Shown: positions 30,609 through 38,967 of the stretch, piece after piece | Layout: each line of letters opens with the position of its first letter | How positions within the stretch are numbered: position 1 is the stretch's first letter | Assembly (NCBI GenBank): GCA_029569255.1 | Contig: JAKQUO010000014.1 | Span: 1 to 64,000 of the forward strand | Origin: Acidobacteriota bacterium | Lineage (GTDB): Bacteria; Acidobacteriota; Aminicenantia; Aminicenantales; Saccharicenantaceae | Direction of reading: 5' to 3' | DNA: 64,000 nt | The notes under the pieces: generated by a model | Database searches by the model: none | What the model was told of the DNA's origin: nothing | Seen by the model: only the letters and a program-made list of their open reading frames with translations | Program-made: the position numbers and the translations under genes

Positions 30609-32978
30609 ATGTCCAACGAAGAGAGGATCCTGCGGTCGCTCGAGCTGCTCAAGGAAATCGCCCATAGGGACGACTCCATCGGCGCCGTCAAGCTCATCCC
30701 CGCCCGGGACGGGAAGTTCGAGGACTACCCGGACGGCGTCCACCCGGCCCTGCGGCAGGCCCTCGCGGCCAAGGGCTTCCACCGGCTCTTCTCCCACCAG
30801 CGCTCGGCCTGGGAGGCGCTGAAGGAGGGCCGGAACGCCGTCGTCGTCACCCCGACGGCCTCGGGCAAGACGCTCTGCTACAACCTGCCCGTCCTCGACG
30901 CCGTCCTCAGGGACCCGTCGGCCCGGGCCCTCTACCTTTTCCCGACCAAGGCCCTGTCGCAGGACCAGCTGGACGAGCTCGACGGCATCAACGCCCTGCT
31001 GCCCGGGGAGATCAGGGTCTTCACTTACGACGGCGACACGCCCCAGGACGCCCGCAAGGCCATCCGGGCCCGCGGCCACATCGTCCTGACCAACCCCGAC
31101 ATGCTCCACGCCGGGATCCTGCCCCACCACACCAAGTGGATCAAGCTGTTCGAGAACCTCAGGTACGTCGTCATCGACGAGCTCCACAGCTACCGCGGCA
31201 TCTTCGGCAGCCACCTGGCCAACATCCTGCGGCGGCTCAAGCGCATCGCCGCCTTCTACGGCGCCAGCCCCCAGTTCATCCTGTCGACGGCGACCATCGC
31301 CAACCCGGTCGAGATGGCCGAGAGGACGATCGAGGCGCCGGTCGCCCTCGTCGACGACAACGGCGCGCCGGCCGGGGCCAAGTACTTCGTCTTCTACACG
31401 CCGCCGGTCGTCAACCCGGCCCTGGGCATCCGCCGCTCCTACGTCAACGAGTCGCGCCGGGTGGCCTCGATCTTCCTCAAGAACGGCCTCCAGACGATCG
31501 TCTTCGCCGGCAGCCGGCTCGTCACCGAGGTCCTCCTGACCTACCTCAAGGAGGACATCGAGACGAGCATCCGGAAGGAAGGGCTCATCCGCGGCTACCG
31601 GGGCGGCTACCTGCCGCTGAAGCGGCGCGAGATCGAGAAGGGCCTGCGGACCGGCGAGATCCTCGGCGTCGTCTCGACCAACGCCCTCGAGCTCGGCATC
31701 GACATCGGGACCCTCGACGTCGCCGTGCTGGCCGGCTACCCCGGCACGATCGCCAGCACCTGGCAGCGGGCCGGACGGGCCGGCCGCAAGACCGGGCTCT
31801 CGGCCGCCGTCCTCGTGGCCACGAGCTCGCCGCTCGACCAGTTCATCTTCAACAACCCCGACTGGTTCTTCTCCAAGTCGCCCGAGATGGCCCTGATCAA
31901 CCCCGACAACCCGTCCATCCTGGTCAGCCACGTCGAGTGCGCCGCCTTCGAGCTGCCGTTCGAGGACGGCGAGACGTTCGGCCGGGCCGGGATCGCCGAG
32001 ATCCTGAGCTTCCTCGAGGAGGACAAGCTCCTCCACCACTCCAAGGGCAAGTGGTTCTACACGTCCGAGGCATATCCGGCCGACGCCGTCAGCCTGCGCA
32101 GCGTCTCGTCGGACAACTTCGTCGTCGTCGACGTCACCGGCGAGGCCAAGGTCATCGCCGAGGTCGACTTCACGGCCGCGCTGACCGCCCTCCACCCCAA
32201 GGCCGTCTACCTCGTCGAGGGCGAGCAGTACTTCGTCGAGAAGCTCGACTTCGAGGAGCGCAAGGCCTACGTCAAGAGAACGGACATCGACTACTACACC
32301 GACGCCATCGACTACACCAAGATCACGGTCCTCGACATCTTCGAGAAGAAGGCGATCGAGGCCGGGGCCGGGCGGATCTCCCACGGCGAGGTCCACGTCG
32401 CGACCCAGGTCGTCGGGTTCAAGAAGATCAAGTTCCACACCCAGGAGAACGTCGGCGCGGGCGACCTGCAGCTGCCCCAGAACGAGATGCACACCACGGC
32501 CTACTGGCTGACCGTTCCGCCGGCCGTGATGCAGTCCGTCCCGTTCCCGGCGGAGCAGCGGATCAACGGCCTGTTCGGCCTGGCCTACCTCCTCCACCAC
32601 ATCTCGCCCATCTTCATGATGTGCGCCGTCCACGACGTCGGGGTGTCGATCGGCGACAACACGACCGGCGAGTCGCTGCCGCCGCGTCTCGCCCCGGCCC
32701 GGCCGGGCCCCGCGATCCAGGGGCAGGACGAGGTCCCCCGGGCCATGGACCCGGACTTCGAGCCGAACATCTTCATCTACGACAACTTCCCCGGCGGCGT
32801 CGGCTTGAGCCCGTCGCTCTTCTCGCTCGGGAACCGCCTGCTCGAGCACGCCCTCAAGGCCCTCGAGGCCTGCCCCTGCCGCGACGGCTGCCCGTCGTGC
32901 GTCGGGGCGCCCAACGAGAGCGGCCGGGACGCCAAGAAGGTCGCCCGCCGCCTCCTCCGGGGCCTGCTCGGCCTCTGA
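30609..32978 (+). CDS. DEAD/DEAH-box DNA helicase of the MrfA (YprA) type
   Basis: MrfA-type helicases act in DNA repair of crosslinks in Bacillus. From ATG 30609 the product is 789 residues (ATGs at 30597 and 30600 are also in frame). Motifs in order: Q-like FHRLFSHQRSAWEAL, Walker A VTPTASGKTLCYNLP, YLFPTKALSQDQLDEL, DEVH-like VVIDELHSYRG, STATIANP, ALELGIDIGTLDVAVLAGYP and QRAGRAGRKTG. The C-terminal part contains a DUF1998-like zinc region ending CPCRDGCPSCVGAP, with four cysteines. The usual partner nuclease MrfB is not in the window. Confidence 0.88.
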   Translation: MSNEERILRSLELLKEIAHRDDSIGAVKLIPARDGKFEDYPDGVHPALRQALAAKGFHRLFSHQRSAWEALKEGRNAVVVTPTASGKTLCYNLPVLDAVLRDPSARALYLFPTKALSQDQLDELDGINALLPGEIRVFTYDGDTPQDARKAIRARGHIVLTNPDMLHAGILPHHTKWIKLFENLRYVVIDELHSYRGIFGSHLANILRRLKRIAAFYGASPQFILSTATIANPVEMAERTIEAPVALVDDNGAPAGAKYFVFYTPPVVNPALGIRRSYVNESRRVASIFLKNGLQTIVFAGSRLVTEVLLTYLKEDIETSIRKEGLIRGYRGGYLPLKRREIEKGLRTGEILGVVSTNALELGIDIGTLDVAVLAGYPGTIASTWQRAGRAGRKTGLSAAVLVATSSPLDQFIFNNPDWFFSKSPEMALINPDNPSILVSHVECAAFELPFEDGETFGRAGIAEILSFLEEDKLLHHSKGKWFYTSEAYPADAVSLRSVSSDNFVVVDVTGEAKVIAEVDFTAALTALHPKAVYLVEGEQYFVEKLDFEERKAYVKRTDIDYYTDAIDYTKITVLDIFEKKAIEAGAGRISHGEVHVATQVVGFKKIKFHTQENVGAGDLQLPQNEMHTTAYWLTVPPAVMQSVPFPAEQRINGLFGLAYLLHHISPIFMMCAVHDVGVSIGDNTTGESLPPRLAPARPGPAIQGQDEVPRAMDPDFEPNIFIYDNFPGGVGLSPSLFSLGNRLLEHALKALEACPCRDGCPSCVGAPNESGRDAKKVARRLLRGLLGL

Positions 32979-32994
32979 GCCCGGCCCGCCCCTT

Positions 32995-33023
32995 TTGACA
33001 GAATCCGGGCCGTGTGCTACTTT
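32995..33023 (+). promoter_or_regulatory. Promoter of the tol operon
   Basis: A perfect TTGACA (32995-33000), 17-bp spacer and TACTTT (33018-33023). The tolQ ATG is at 33038, so the leader is about 7 nt and has no Shine-Dalgarno. Confidence 0.6.
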
Positions 33024-33037
33024 TGCCTCGGACAGCC

Positions 33038-33706
33038 ATGACTATCAATATCTTCAAGATCGTCGCCGAAGCCGACATCGTCGTCCAGCTCATCCTCCTC
33101 CTGCTCGTCTTCTTCTCCGTCTTCTCCTGGGCCATCATCTTCTTCAAGACGAAGACGCTCAAGTCCGCCGTCCGGCAGTCGGACCGGTTCCTCGAGGCCT
33201 TCCGCCGGAGCAAGAGCCTGGCCGAGGTCAACGACGCCGCCAAGCGGCTCCGCGGCAGCCCCCTGGCCGTCATCTTCCTCGCGGGCAACAAGGAGCTGGC
33301 CTACCAGTCCAAGGCCAAGAGCGAGAACGGCTGGACGAGCGAGAAGACCGAGAGCCTCAACCGGGCCCTGCTCAAGGCCTCCAACGCCGAGATATCGCGC
33401 CTGGAGAAGATGATGTTCTTCCTGGCCACGACCGGCAGCGTCTCGCCGTTCATCGGCCTTCTCGGCACGGTCTGGGGCATCATGATCTCCTTCGTCCGCA
33501 TCGGGGCCATGCGCTCGGCCAGCCTCCAGGTCGTGGCCCCCGGCATCGCCGAGGCCCTCGTCGCCACGGCCGTCGGCCTGTTCGCCGCCGTGCCGGCCGT
33601 CATCGCCTACAACTACTTCCTCGGCCGGATCAAGGACGTCATCGCCGACATGGAGGACTTCACCCTCGAATTCCTGAGCATCGCCGAGAGGCTCCATGGC
33701 TCTTAG
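33038..33706 (+). CDS. tolQ: Tol-Pal inner-membrane proton channel TolQ
   Basis: TolQ with TolR forms the proton-driven motor that powers outer-membrane constriction. From ATG 33038 (MTINIFKIVAEADIVVQL) the product is 222 residues. It has three membrane helices: about 18-40 (LILLLLVFFSVFSWAIIFF), and a pair near the C-terminus (FIGLLGTVWGIMISF and ALVATAVGLFAAVPAVIAYNY). The pattern LGTVWGIMISF...GIAEALVATAVGL is the TolQ/ExbB hallmark. The gene overlaps tolR by 11 bases. Confidence 0.94.
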   Translation: MTINIFKIVAEADIVVQLILLLLVFFSVFSWAIIFFKTKTLKSAVRQSDRFLEAFRRSKSLAEVNDAAKRLRGSPLAVIFLAGNKELAYQSKAKSENGWTSEKTESLNRALLKASNAEISRLEKMMFFLATTGSVSPFIGLLGTVWGIMISFVRIGAMRSASLQVVAPGIAEALVATAVGLFAAVPAVIAYNYFLGRIKDVIADMEDFTLEFLSIAERLHGS

Positions 33707-34151
33707 CGCGGGGCCGCTGTCTTCGGCCGGGTCCCGGCGAAGGGCGGCCGGCACCCACCTGTCCGAGATCAACGTCACGCCCCTCGTCGACGTCATGCTG
33801 GTCCTGCTCGTCATCTTCATGGTCACCGCGCCGATGATGCAGTCGGGCATCGGCATCGACCTGCCCCAGGCCGAGACCGACACCAAGCCGGCCGAGGAGG
33901 GCCTGACCCTGACCGTGACCAAGGACCAGTACGTCCACATCGGCGACGCGACGATCAACATCAACCTCCTCGAGCGCCGCCTGGTCGAGTATTTCGCCAA
34001 CAGGCCGAAGAAGGTCCTCTACCTCCAGGCCGACGCGAGCCTGCCCTACGGCGTCGTCGTCCGGATCATGGACATCACCAAGAAGGCCGGGGTCGAGGTC
34101 CTCGGCATCATCACCGAGCCGGTCGACGTCGTCAAAGACAAGAGGAAATGA
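33696..34151 (+). CDS. tolR: TolR (ExbD family)
   Basis: The 151-residue product has a cytoplasmic start, then INVTPLVDVMLVLLVIFMV, the single membrane helix with the proton-path Asp in PLVDV. A periplasmic domain follows (DQYVHIGDATINI, KKVLYLQADASLPYGVVVRI). It binds peptidoglycan and couples to TolQ. The TolQ/TolR gene order is standard. Confidence 0.95.
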   Translation: MALSAGPLSSAGSRRRAAGTHLSEINVTPLVDVMLVLLVIFMVTAPMMQSGIGIDLPQAETDTKPAEEGLTLTVTKDQYVHIGDATININLLERRLVEYFANRPKKVLYLQADASLPYGVVVRIMDITKKAGVEVLGIITEPVDVVKDKRK

Positions 34152-34984
34152 GCCCGGCGCGAGCGGTCCTGCCCCCGACGTTCAAGAGGGCCGTGGCCGT
34201 CTCGGCCGCCCTCCACGTCGCCCTGTTCGTCCTGGCGGTCGTCTCGCCCTCCTTCTCCCGGCCCCGCGGGCCCAAGGGCCTGGTCCAGTACGTCAACTTC
34301 ATCGGCGGGGGCGGAGGCGGGGGGACCGGGGGCGGCCCGGGAGGCGGCGGCGGGACCGTCGTCCCCAAGACCGAGCCCCTGCCGCCGGCGAAGAAGCCGG
34401 CCCTGCGCGACCTCACGGTGCCCTCCAAGCTCAAGCCCGAGCCGTCGACCGCGCTGACCCATCCCGTGGACAAGCCCAAGACGGCCAGGAAGGCGCCCGA
34501 GAAGCAGACCGCCATCTCCAGGCCCGAGCCGGCCGCGCCGACCGCCGCCGAGGCCGTCAACTCCGCCGCGGCCACGAGCGGCTCCGGCTTCGGCCTGCGC
34601 TTCGGCACGGGCGAGGGCGGCGGCGGGGGGGGGACCGGGGGCGGGATCGGCGGCGGCGCGGGCGCCGGCGCGGGCGACCCCTTCGGCATCGCCGCCTTCC
34701 CCTTCCAGTTCTACCTCCAGATGATCTCGGACAAGATCACGGCCAACTGGTTCCAGGCGCTCGTCGACCCCGGCGTCGCCGGCCTCCTCCAGACCCAGGT
34801 CTATTTCCGCATCTACCGCAACGGCGCGATCTCCGACGTCAAGATCGACGTTTCGAGCGGCGTCGAGTCCTTCGACCTCTCGGCCCGCCGGGCCATCGCC
34901 GCCGCGGCGCCCTTCGCCGCCCTCCCGAACGAGTACAACGGCCAGTACCTCGGGATCACCCTCATCTTCGAGCACGCCAAATGA
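34148..34984 (+). CDS. tolA: TolA-like / TonB-type energy transducer
   Basis: The 278-residue protein has one N-terminal membrane helix (FKRAVAVSAALHVALFVLAV). The middle is not the usual long Ala/Lys helix but a Pro-rich, low-complexity region with two glycine runs (near 55-75 and 155-180). The C-terminal domain (about 195-278) resembles TonB/TolA domain III: ITANWFQALV, QVYFRIYRNGAISDVKIDVS and FDLSARRAIAAAAPFAALP. It spans the periplasm to reach TolB or Pal. It overlaps tolR and tolB by four bases. Confidence 0.85.
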   Translation: MSPARAVLPPTFKRAVAVSAALHVALFVLAVVSPSFSRPRGPKGLVQYVNFIGGGGGGGTGGGPGGGGGTVVPKTEPLPPAKKPALRDLTVPSKLKPEPSTALTHPVDKPKTARKAPEKQTAISRPEPAAPTAAEAVNSAAATSGSGFGLRFGTGEGGGGGGTGGGIGGGAGAGAGDPFGIAAFPFQFYLQMISDKITANWFQALVDPGVAGLLQTQVYFRIYRNGAISDVKIDVSSGVESFDLSARRAIAAAAPFAALPNEYNGQYLGITLIFEHAK

Positions 34985-36270
34985 AACATCTCCGAACGAT
35001 CGTCATCCTTTTCGTCGTCCTCGCCGCCGGGCTCTTCGCCCAGCAGGAGGTCGTCCTCAAGATCAGCGAGGGCATGCCCATGATCCCCCTGGCCCTGCCC
35101 GAGTTCGCCGTCCGTCCGGCCTCGGCGGGCGCCCAGGCAGCCGCCCGGGAGATCCGCGACGTCCTGATGGACGACGTCGGGTACACCCGCATCTTCCAGC
35201 TCCTGCCGAAGGAGTACTACGGCTACATCCGGCCCCTCGACCCGGACCGGATCTTCTTCAAGGACTGGGACTCGATCCAGGCCCGCCTCCTCGTCACGGG
35301 CGAGGTCCGGGAGGAGAACGGGCGCGTCGTCTTCGACGGCAAGATCTACGACGTCAAGAGCGAGCGCTTCATCGTCGGCAAGCGCTACCAGGCCGAGAGG
35401 AACGGCCTGCGCCTGGTCGCCCACAAGATGGCCGACGAGCTCCTCAAGCTCCACGGCGAGAAGCCGATCTTCACGACCAAGATCTGCTTCGTCTCCAACC
35501 GCGACGGCAACGACGAGATCTACATGATGGACTACGACGGGGCCAACCCGACCCGGATCACCTTCAACAAGATCAAGGACTACATGCCGGCCTGGTCGCC
35601 CGACCAGCGGACGATCGCCTTCACCTCCTACCGCGGCACCGGCGCCGGCCTCTACCTGCGCAACATCTACGAGGGCACGGAGACGGCCGTGGCCACGAAG
35701 GGGACGAGCTACTCGGCCGCCTTCTCCCCCGACGGCAAGAAGCTGGCCTTCTCGTCCAGCATGGCCGAGGAAGGGAACCACGACATCTTCGTCATGGACC
35801 TGGAGACGAAGAAGACGAAGCGGCTGACCTACAACGCGGCCGTCGAGACGGCGCCGTCGTGGTCGCCGACGGGCCGCGAGATCGCCTTCACCACCGACCG
35901 CCTCGGCCAAGGCAATCCCCAGATCTACATCATGGACGCCGAGGGCTCCAACGTCCGCAAGGCCAGCTTCGGCGGCAACTATCACGACGCCCCGGCCTGG
36001 GCCCCGACGGGCGAGCGCATCGCCTTCGTGTCGCGGGTCGACAACGCCTTCGACATCTACGTCCTGAACCTGCGGACCAACCAGATCTCCAAGATCACCG
36101 AGAACAACGTCCGCAACGAGTCGCCGAGCTGGTCGCCGGACGGCCGCCACCTCGTCTTCGCCTCGAACCTGTCGGGCTCGATCCAGGTCTATTCGGTCGA
36201 TTACGACGGGGCCAACCTGCGCAAGCTGACCGACCGCGGGGAGAACAAGCTGCCCAACTGGACCAACTAG
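34981..36270 (+). CDS. tolB: Tol-Pal periplasmic beta-propeller protein TolB
   Basis: The 429-residue protein has a signal peptide (IVILFVVLAAGLFAQQ). An N-terminal domain follows (VRPASAGAQAAAREIRDVLMDD, YTRIFQLLPKEYYGY). Then come repeated propeller blades with the DG(K/R) and AWSPD patterns: YMPAWSPDQRTIAF, AAFSPDGKKLAFSS, PSWSPTGREIAFTTD, PAWAPTGERIAFVSR and PSWSPDGRHLVFAS. TolB binds Pal in the periplasm. It is the last gene before a 299-bp gap and pal. Confidence 0.95.
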   Translation: MKHLRTIVILFVVLAAGLFAQQEVVLKISEGMPMIPLALPEFAVRPASAGAQAAAREIRDVLMDDVGYTRIFQLLPKEYYGYIRPLDPDRIFFKDWDSIQARLLVTGEVREENGRVVFDGKIYDVKSERFIVGKRYQAERNGLRLVAHKMADELLKLHGEKPIFTTKICFVSNRDGNDEIYMMDYDGANPTRITFNKIKDYMPAWSPDQRTIAFTSYRGTGAGLYLRNIYEGTETAVATKGTSYSAAFSPDGKKLAFSSSMAEEGNHDIFVMDLETKKTKRLTYNAAVETAPSWSPTGREIAFTTDRLGQGNPQIYIMDAEGSNVRKASFGGNYHDAPAWAPTGERIAFVSRVDNAFDIYVLNLRTNQISKITENNVRNESPSWSPDGRHLVFASNLSGSIQVYSVDYDGANLRKLTDRGENKLPNWTN

Positions 36271-36569
36271 GATATCCTCTCCGTTCGCTGCGGTGAATCT
36301 TCACGCCGTCCCGGGGCCTGAAAACGGGACATGTCCTCGCACCCCCCGCCCTCGAGCTCACGTCGACGGCACCCTTGGCCATGAACCTGGCGGTCGTCTC
36401 GCCCCGGGGTCTCGACAATTGAAGCCTACGGGTAGCCGAAAGGGGGGAAATCGGCGCAATCGGCCCCGAACGTATTGACACGCCCAGCCTTACAGGGTAT
36501 AAGGGGGACGGAATGATTCGCCGCGCCTCCGGTCTTGCGGGACCGGGGACGAGTACTTCAGGAGGCTCA
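36271..36569 (+). other. Gap between tolB and pal
   Basis: No coding sequence was supported here. It holds a GGGACATGTCC-like piece near 36325 that could be a decayed REP copy, and at its right end the pal promoter and ribosome-binding site. Confidence 0.5.
36475..36503 (+). promoter_or_regulatory. Strong sigma-70 promoter of pal
   Basis: Perfect TTGACA (36475-36480), 17-bp spacer, TATAAG (36498-36503). The leader of about 60 nt ends with AGGAGG at 36560-36565, five bases before the ATG. Pal can thus be expressed independently of tolQRAB. Confidence 0.72.
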
Positions 36570-37118
36570 ATGAAAAGATTCCTCATCTACGCACTCGCCG
36601 TCGTCCTCGTCTTCTCGCTGGCCGTGTCCTGCAAGAAGAAGCCCAAGGAGGTCCCGCCGCCGCCCCCGCAGCAGCAGGAACAGCCGGTCGTCGAGAAGGT
36701 CGAGGCCCCCGTCGTCCGGGAGCCCCGGCTGACCGAGGAGGAGATGTTCCTCCAGAAATCGCTCGACCAGATCAACAGCGAGAAGCCGCTCGGCTCGGTC
36801 TATTTCGACTACGACCGCTCCCTCATCCGCGACGACGCCCGGCCCGTCCTCGACGCCAACGCCGCCTGGATGAAGAAGTTCCGCACGGTCAAGGTCCTCG
36901 TCGAAGGGCACTGCGACGAGCGCGGCACCGAGGAGTACAACCTGGCCCTCGGCGAGAAGCGGGCCAAGGCCGCCCAGGACTACCTCCTGTCCCTGGGCGT
37001 CGCCTCCGACCGCATCAAGATCATCTCCTACGGCAAGAGCCAGCCCGTCAACCCGGGCCACGACGAGGCGGCCTGGCAGATGAACCGGCGGGCCCAGTTC
37101 CTGGTCATCGAGAAGTAA
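36570..37118 (+). CDS. pal: Peptidoglycan-associated lipoprotein Pal
   Basis: From ATG 36570 (MKRFLIYALAVVLVFSLAVS) the protein is 182 residues. The lipobox is LAVSC. A Pro-rich linker follows, then the OmpA-like peptidoglycan-binding domain (about 80-180): SVYFDYDRSLIRDDARPVL, VEGHCDERGTEEYNLALGEK and IKIISYGKSQPVN. It tethers the outer membrane to peptidoglycan and contacts TolB. The perfect AGGAGG upstream and a good promoter decide this start. Confidence 0.95.
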   Translation: MKRFLIYALAVVLVFSLAVSCKKKPKEVPPPPPQQQEQPVVEKVEAPVVREPRLTEEEMFLQKSLDQINSEKPLGSVYFDYDRSLIRDDARPVLDANAAWMKKFRTVKVLVEGHCDERGTEEYNLALGEKRAKAAQDYLLSLGVASDRIKIISYGKSQPVNPGHDEAAWQMNRRAQFLVIEK

Positions 37119-37121
37119 GCC

Positions 37122-37985
37122 GTGCGCCGGGCGAGCGTCGGGGCCTTCCTGCTGGCCGCCCTGGCCTTGGCCGCGGCCGGGCAGGACAAGAGCAAGAAGG
37201 CCTACGAGCTCGTCTATGACGACGTCCAGGTCCTCAAGCAGCAGGTCGACGACCTGCGGGCCCGGCTCGACCGGAACGCCGCCGAGGTCCGGGCCCTCCA
37301 GGACCAGGTCAAAGCCCTGGCCGACCTCTTCCGCCAGTCGGCCGCCGGCCAGGCCGAGGTCCTGGAAGGCCTCCGGGCCGTCCCCGCCCAGTACCGCGAC
37401 CTCCTGCGCAAGCTCGACCAGCTGGCTCTCGACGTCCAGCGGCTGTCCGCCGAGCTGGCCGCCCGCGGGCCCGCGCCGGCCGCGGAGCCGGCCGAGGAGG
37501 CCCGGTCCGGCACTCAGGCGCCCGTGAAGACGCCGGCCGAGACGAGGCCCCAGGCCCCGGCCCAGCCCCAGACCGCCGCGCCCGCCCCGCCCCGCGCGCC
37601 GGCCGTGTCGCCGCAGGAGGCCTACTCCGTCGCCTACAACGACTACCTCAAGGGCCACTACGACCTGGCCGTCGACGGCTTCCGCCTGTACCGCCAGCAG
37701 TTCCCTGCGAGCCCGCTGGCCGACAACGCCCTGTACTGGATCGGGGAGTGCCGCTACAGCCAGCGCAAGTTCGAGGAGGCCATCGACGCCTTCGACGAGC
37801 TCATCCAGGCCTATCCCCAGGGGGACAAGGCCGCGGCGGCCCACCTCAAGAAGGGCCTGAGCTTCGTCGAGCTCGGCCGCAAGGCCGAGGCCCTGGCCGC
37901 GCTCAAGATCCTGGTCGCCAAGTACCCGCTCGAGGAAGAGGCGCGCATCGCCCAGGACAAGATCCGGGAGCTCGAAGGTAAATGA
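37122..37985 (+). CDS. cpoB: Tol-Pal associated periplasmic protein CpoB (YbgF)
   Basis: CpoB coordinates peptidoglycan synthesis with outer-membrane constriction. The 287-residue product starts at GTG 37122 with a short signal peptide (VGAFLLAALALAAAGQDKS). An N-terminal coiled coil (about 35-110) includes DDVQVLKQQVDDLRARLDRN. A Pro/Ala-rich linker leads to C-terminal tetratricopeptide repeats: AYNDYLKGHYDLAVDGFRLY, ADNALYWIGECRYSQRKFEE and AAAHLKKGLSFVELGRKAEA. Four bases overlap ssb. Confidence 0.9.
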   Translation: MRRASVGAFLLAALALAAAGQDKSKKAYELVYDDVQVLKQQVDDLRARLDRNAAEVRALQDQVKALADLFRQSAAGQAEVLEGLRAVPAQYRDLLRKLDQLALDVQRLSAELAARGPAPAAEPAEEARSGTQAPVKTPAETRPQAPAQPQTAAPAPPRAPAVSPQEAYSVAYNDYLKGHYDLAVDGFRLYRQQFPASPLADNALYWIGECRYSQRKFEEAIDAFDELIQAYPQGDKAAAAHLKKGLSFVELGRKAEALAALKILVAKYPLEEEARIAQDKIRELEGK

Positions 37986-38485
37986 GAGAGATCAACAGCC
38001 TCAACAAAGTCATGCTGATCGGCAACCTGGGCGGCGACCCCGAGATGCGCTACCTGCCCCAGCAGGAGCGCAAGGTCGCCCGCTTCAACATCGCCACCAA
38101 GGAGCGCCTGTTCAACCCGAACACGCGCGAGTCGTCCGACCGGACCGAGTGGCACCGCGTCGTCGTCTGGGGCAAGCTGGCCGAGTTCTGCGAGAAGTAC
38201 CTGAACAAGGGCCGCCAGATCCTCGTCGAGGGCAAGCTCCGGACGAGGGACTGGCAGGACAAGGAGGGGAACAAGCGCCGGACGACCGAGGTCGAGGCCA
38301 TCAACATCGTCCTCCTCGGCCGCCGCGAAGGCAGCTCCGCGACGTCGACCGACACGACGGACCTGGACGAGGCCCATGGGCGAGGCGCGGGCCGCGGCGC
38401 AGCGGCCCCGGCCCAGGCCGGCGACGAGGACTCGGCCCCGTTCGACGACGCCGGCGGCGGCGGCGACGACGACATCCCCTTCTGA
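37982..38485 (+). CDS. ssb: Single-stranded DNA-binding protein
   Basis: The 167-residue protein has the OB-fold at about 1-112 (LNKVMLIGNLGGDPEMRYL, TEWHRVVVWGKLAEFCEKYL, QILVEGKLRTRDWQD). It has an acidic, low-complexity tail ending DDDIPF, which recruits repair and replication partners. It is linked to cpoB by an ATGA overlap, an unusual neighbour for ssb. Confidence 0.96.
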   Translation: MREINSLNKVMLIGNLGGDPEMRYLPQQERKVARFNIATKERLFNPNTRESSDRTEWHRVVVWGKLAEFCEKYLNKGRQILVEGKLRTRDWQDKEGNKRRTTEVEAINIVLLGRREGSSATSTDTTDLDEAHGRGAGRGAAAPAQAGDEDSAPFDDAGGGGDDDIPF

Positions 38486-38488
38486 CCG

Positions 38489-38869
38489 GTGAGCGACAAA
38501 CCCGATCCCGAGACCGCGTTCCGCGCCCGCGTCGTCGAGGACGTCCGCCCCTGGGGCAAGTTCCGCCGCTTCCCCCACGAGGGCGCGAGCGGCGTCAAGA
38601 TCGTCACCGTCGAGCCGGGCGGCCGCCTGTCGCTCCAGTTCCACGAGCGCCGCGACGAGTTCTGGGTCGCCCTCGACCCCGGCCTCGAGGTCACGGTCGG
38701 CGAGCGCGTCTGGACGGCCGCCCCGAACGAGGAGATCTTCATCCCCCGCCGGACGCGGCACCGGGCCCGCAATATCGGCGCGAAACCCGCCCGCTTCTTC
38801 GAGATCTGGATCGGCGATTCGGCGGAAACCGACATCGTCCGTCTTTCCGACGATTACGACCGGAAGTAG
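38489..38869 (+). CDS. Cupin, mannose-6-phosphate isomerase type II-like
   Basis: The 126-residue protein (GTG start, three bases after ssb) is a single cupin barrel. VRPWGKFRRFPHEGASGVKI and VEPGGRLSLQFHERRDEFWV match the metal-binding motif of the isomerase half of ManC-type enzymes; FIPRRTRHRARNIG is the second motif. The metal ligands in SLQFHERRDEF and HRAR are visible. It probably isomerises mannose-6-phosphate or a related sugar phosphate, but it could be a non-catalytic cupin. The convergent ptsI starts its 3' end about 100 bp away. Confidence 0.8.
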   Translation: MSDKPDPETAFRARVVEDVRPWGKFRRFPHEGASGVKIVTVEPGGRLSLQFHERRDEFWVALDPGLEVTVGERVWTAAPNEEIFIPRRTRHRARNIGAKPARFFEIWIGDSAETDIVRLSDDYDRK

Positions 38870-38878
38870 TCCGAAGCC

Positions 38879-38902
38879 CGGAATATGGCTGCGGATATTC
38901 CG
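38879..38902. terminator. Hairpin between convergent cupin and ptsI genes
   Basis: A perfect 8-bp inverted repeat (CGGAATAT ... ATATTCCG) with an 8-base loop sits between the stop codons of two convergent genes. There is no T-run, so any terminator function would be weak or Rho-assisted. Confidence 0.45.
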
Positions 38903-38967
38903 CTCCGGTCGGCGGGCAATTCCCGAGCACAGCCGGAGAGAGGGGCCAACAGGGTCGGGAATGGAGC

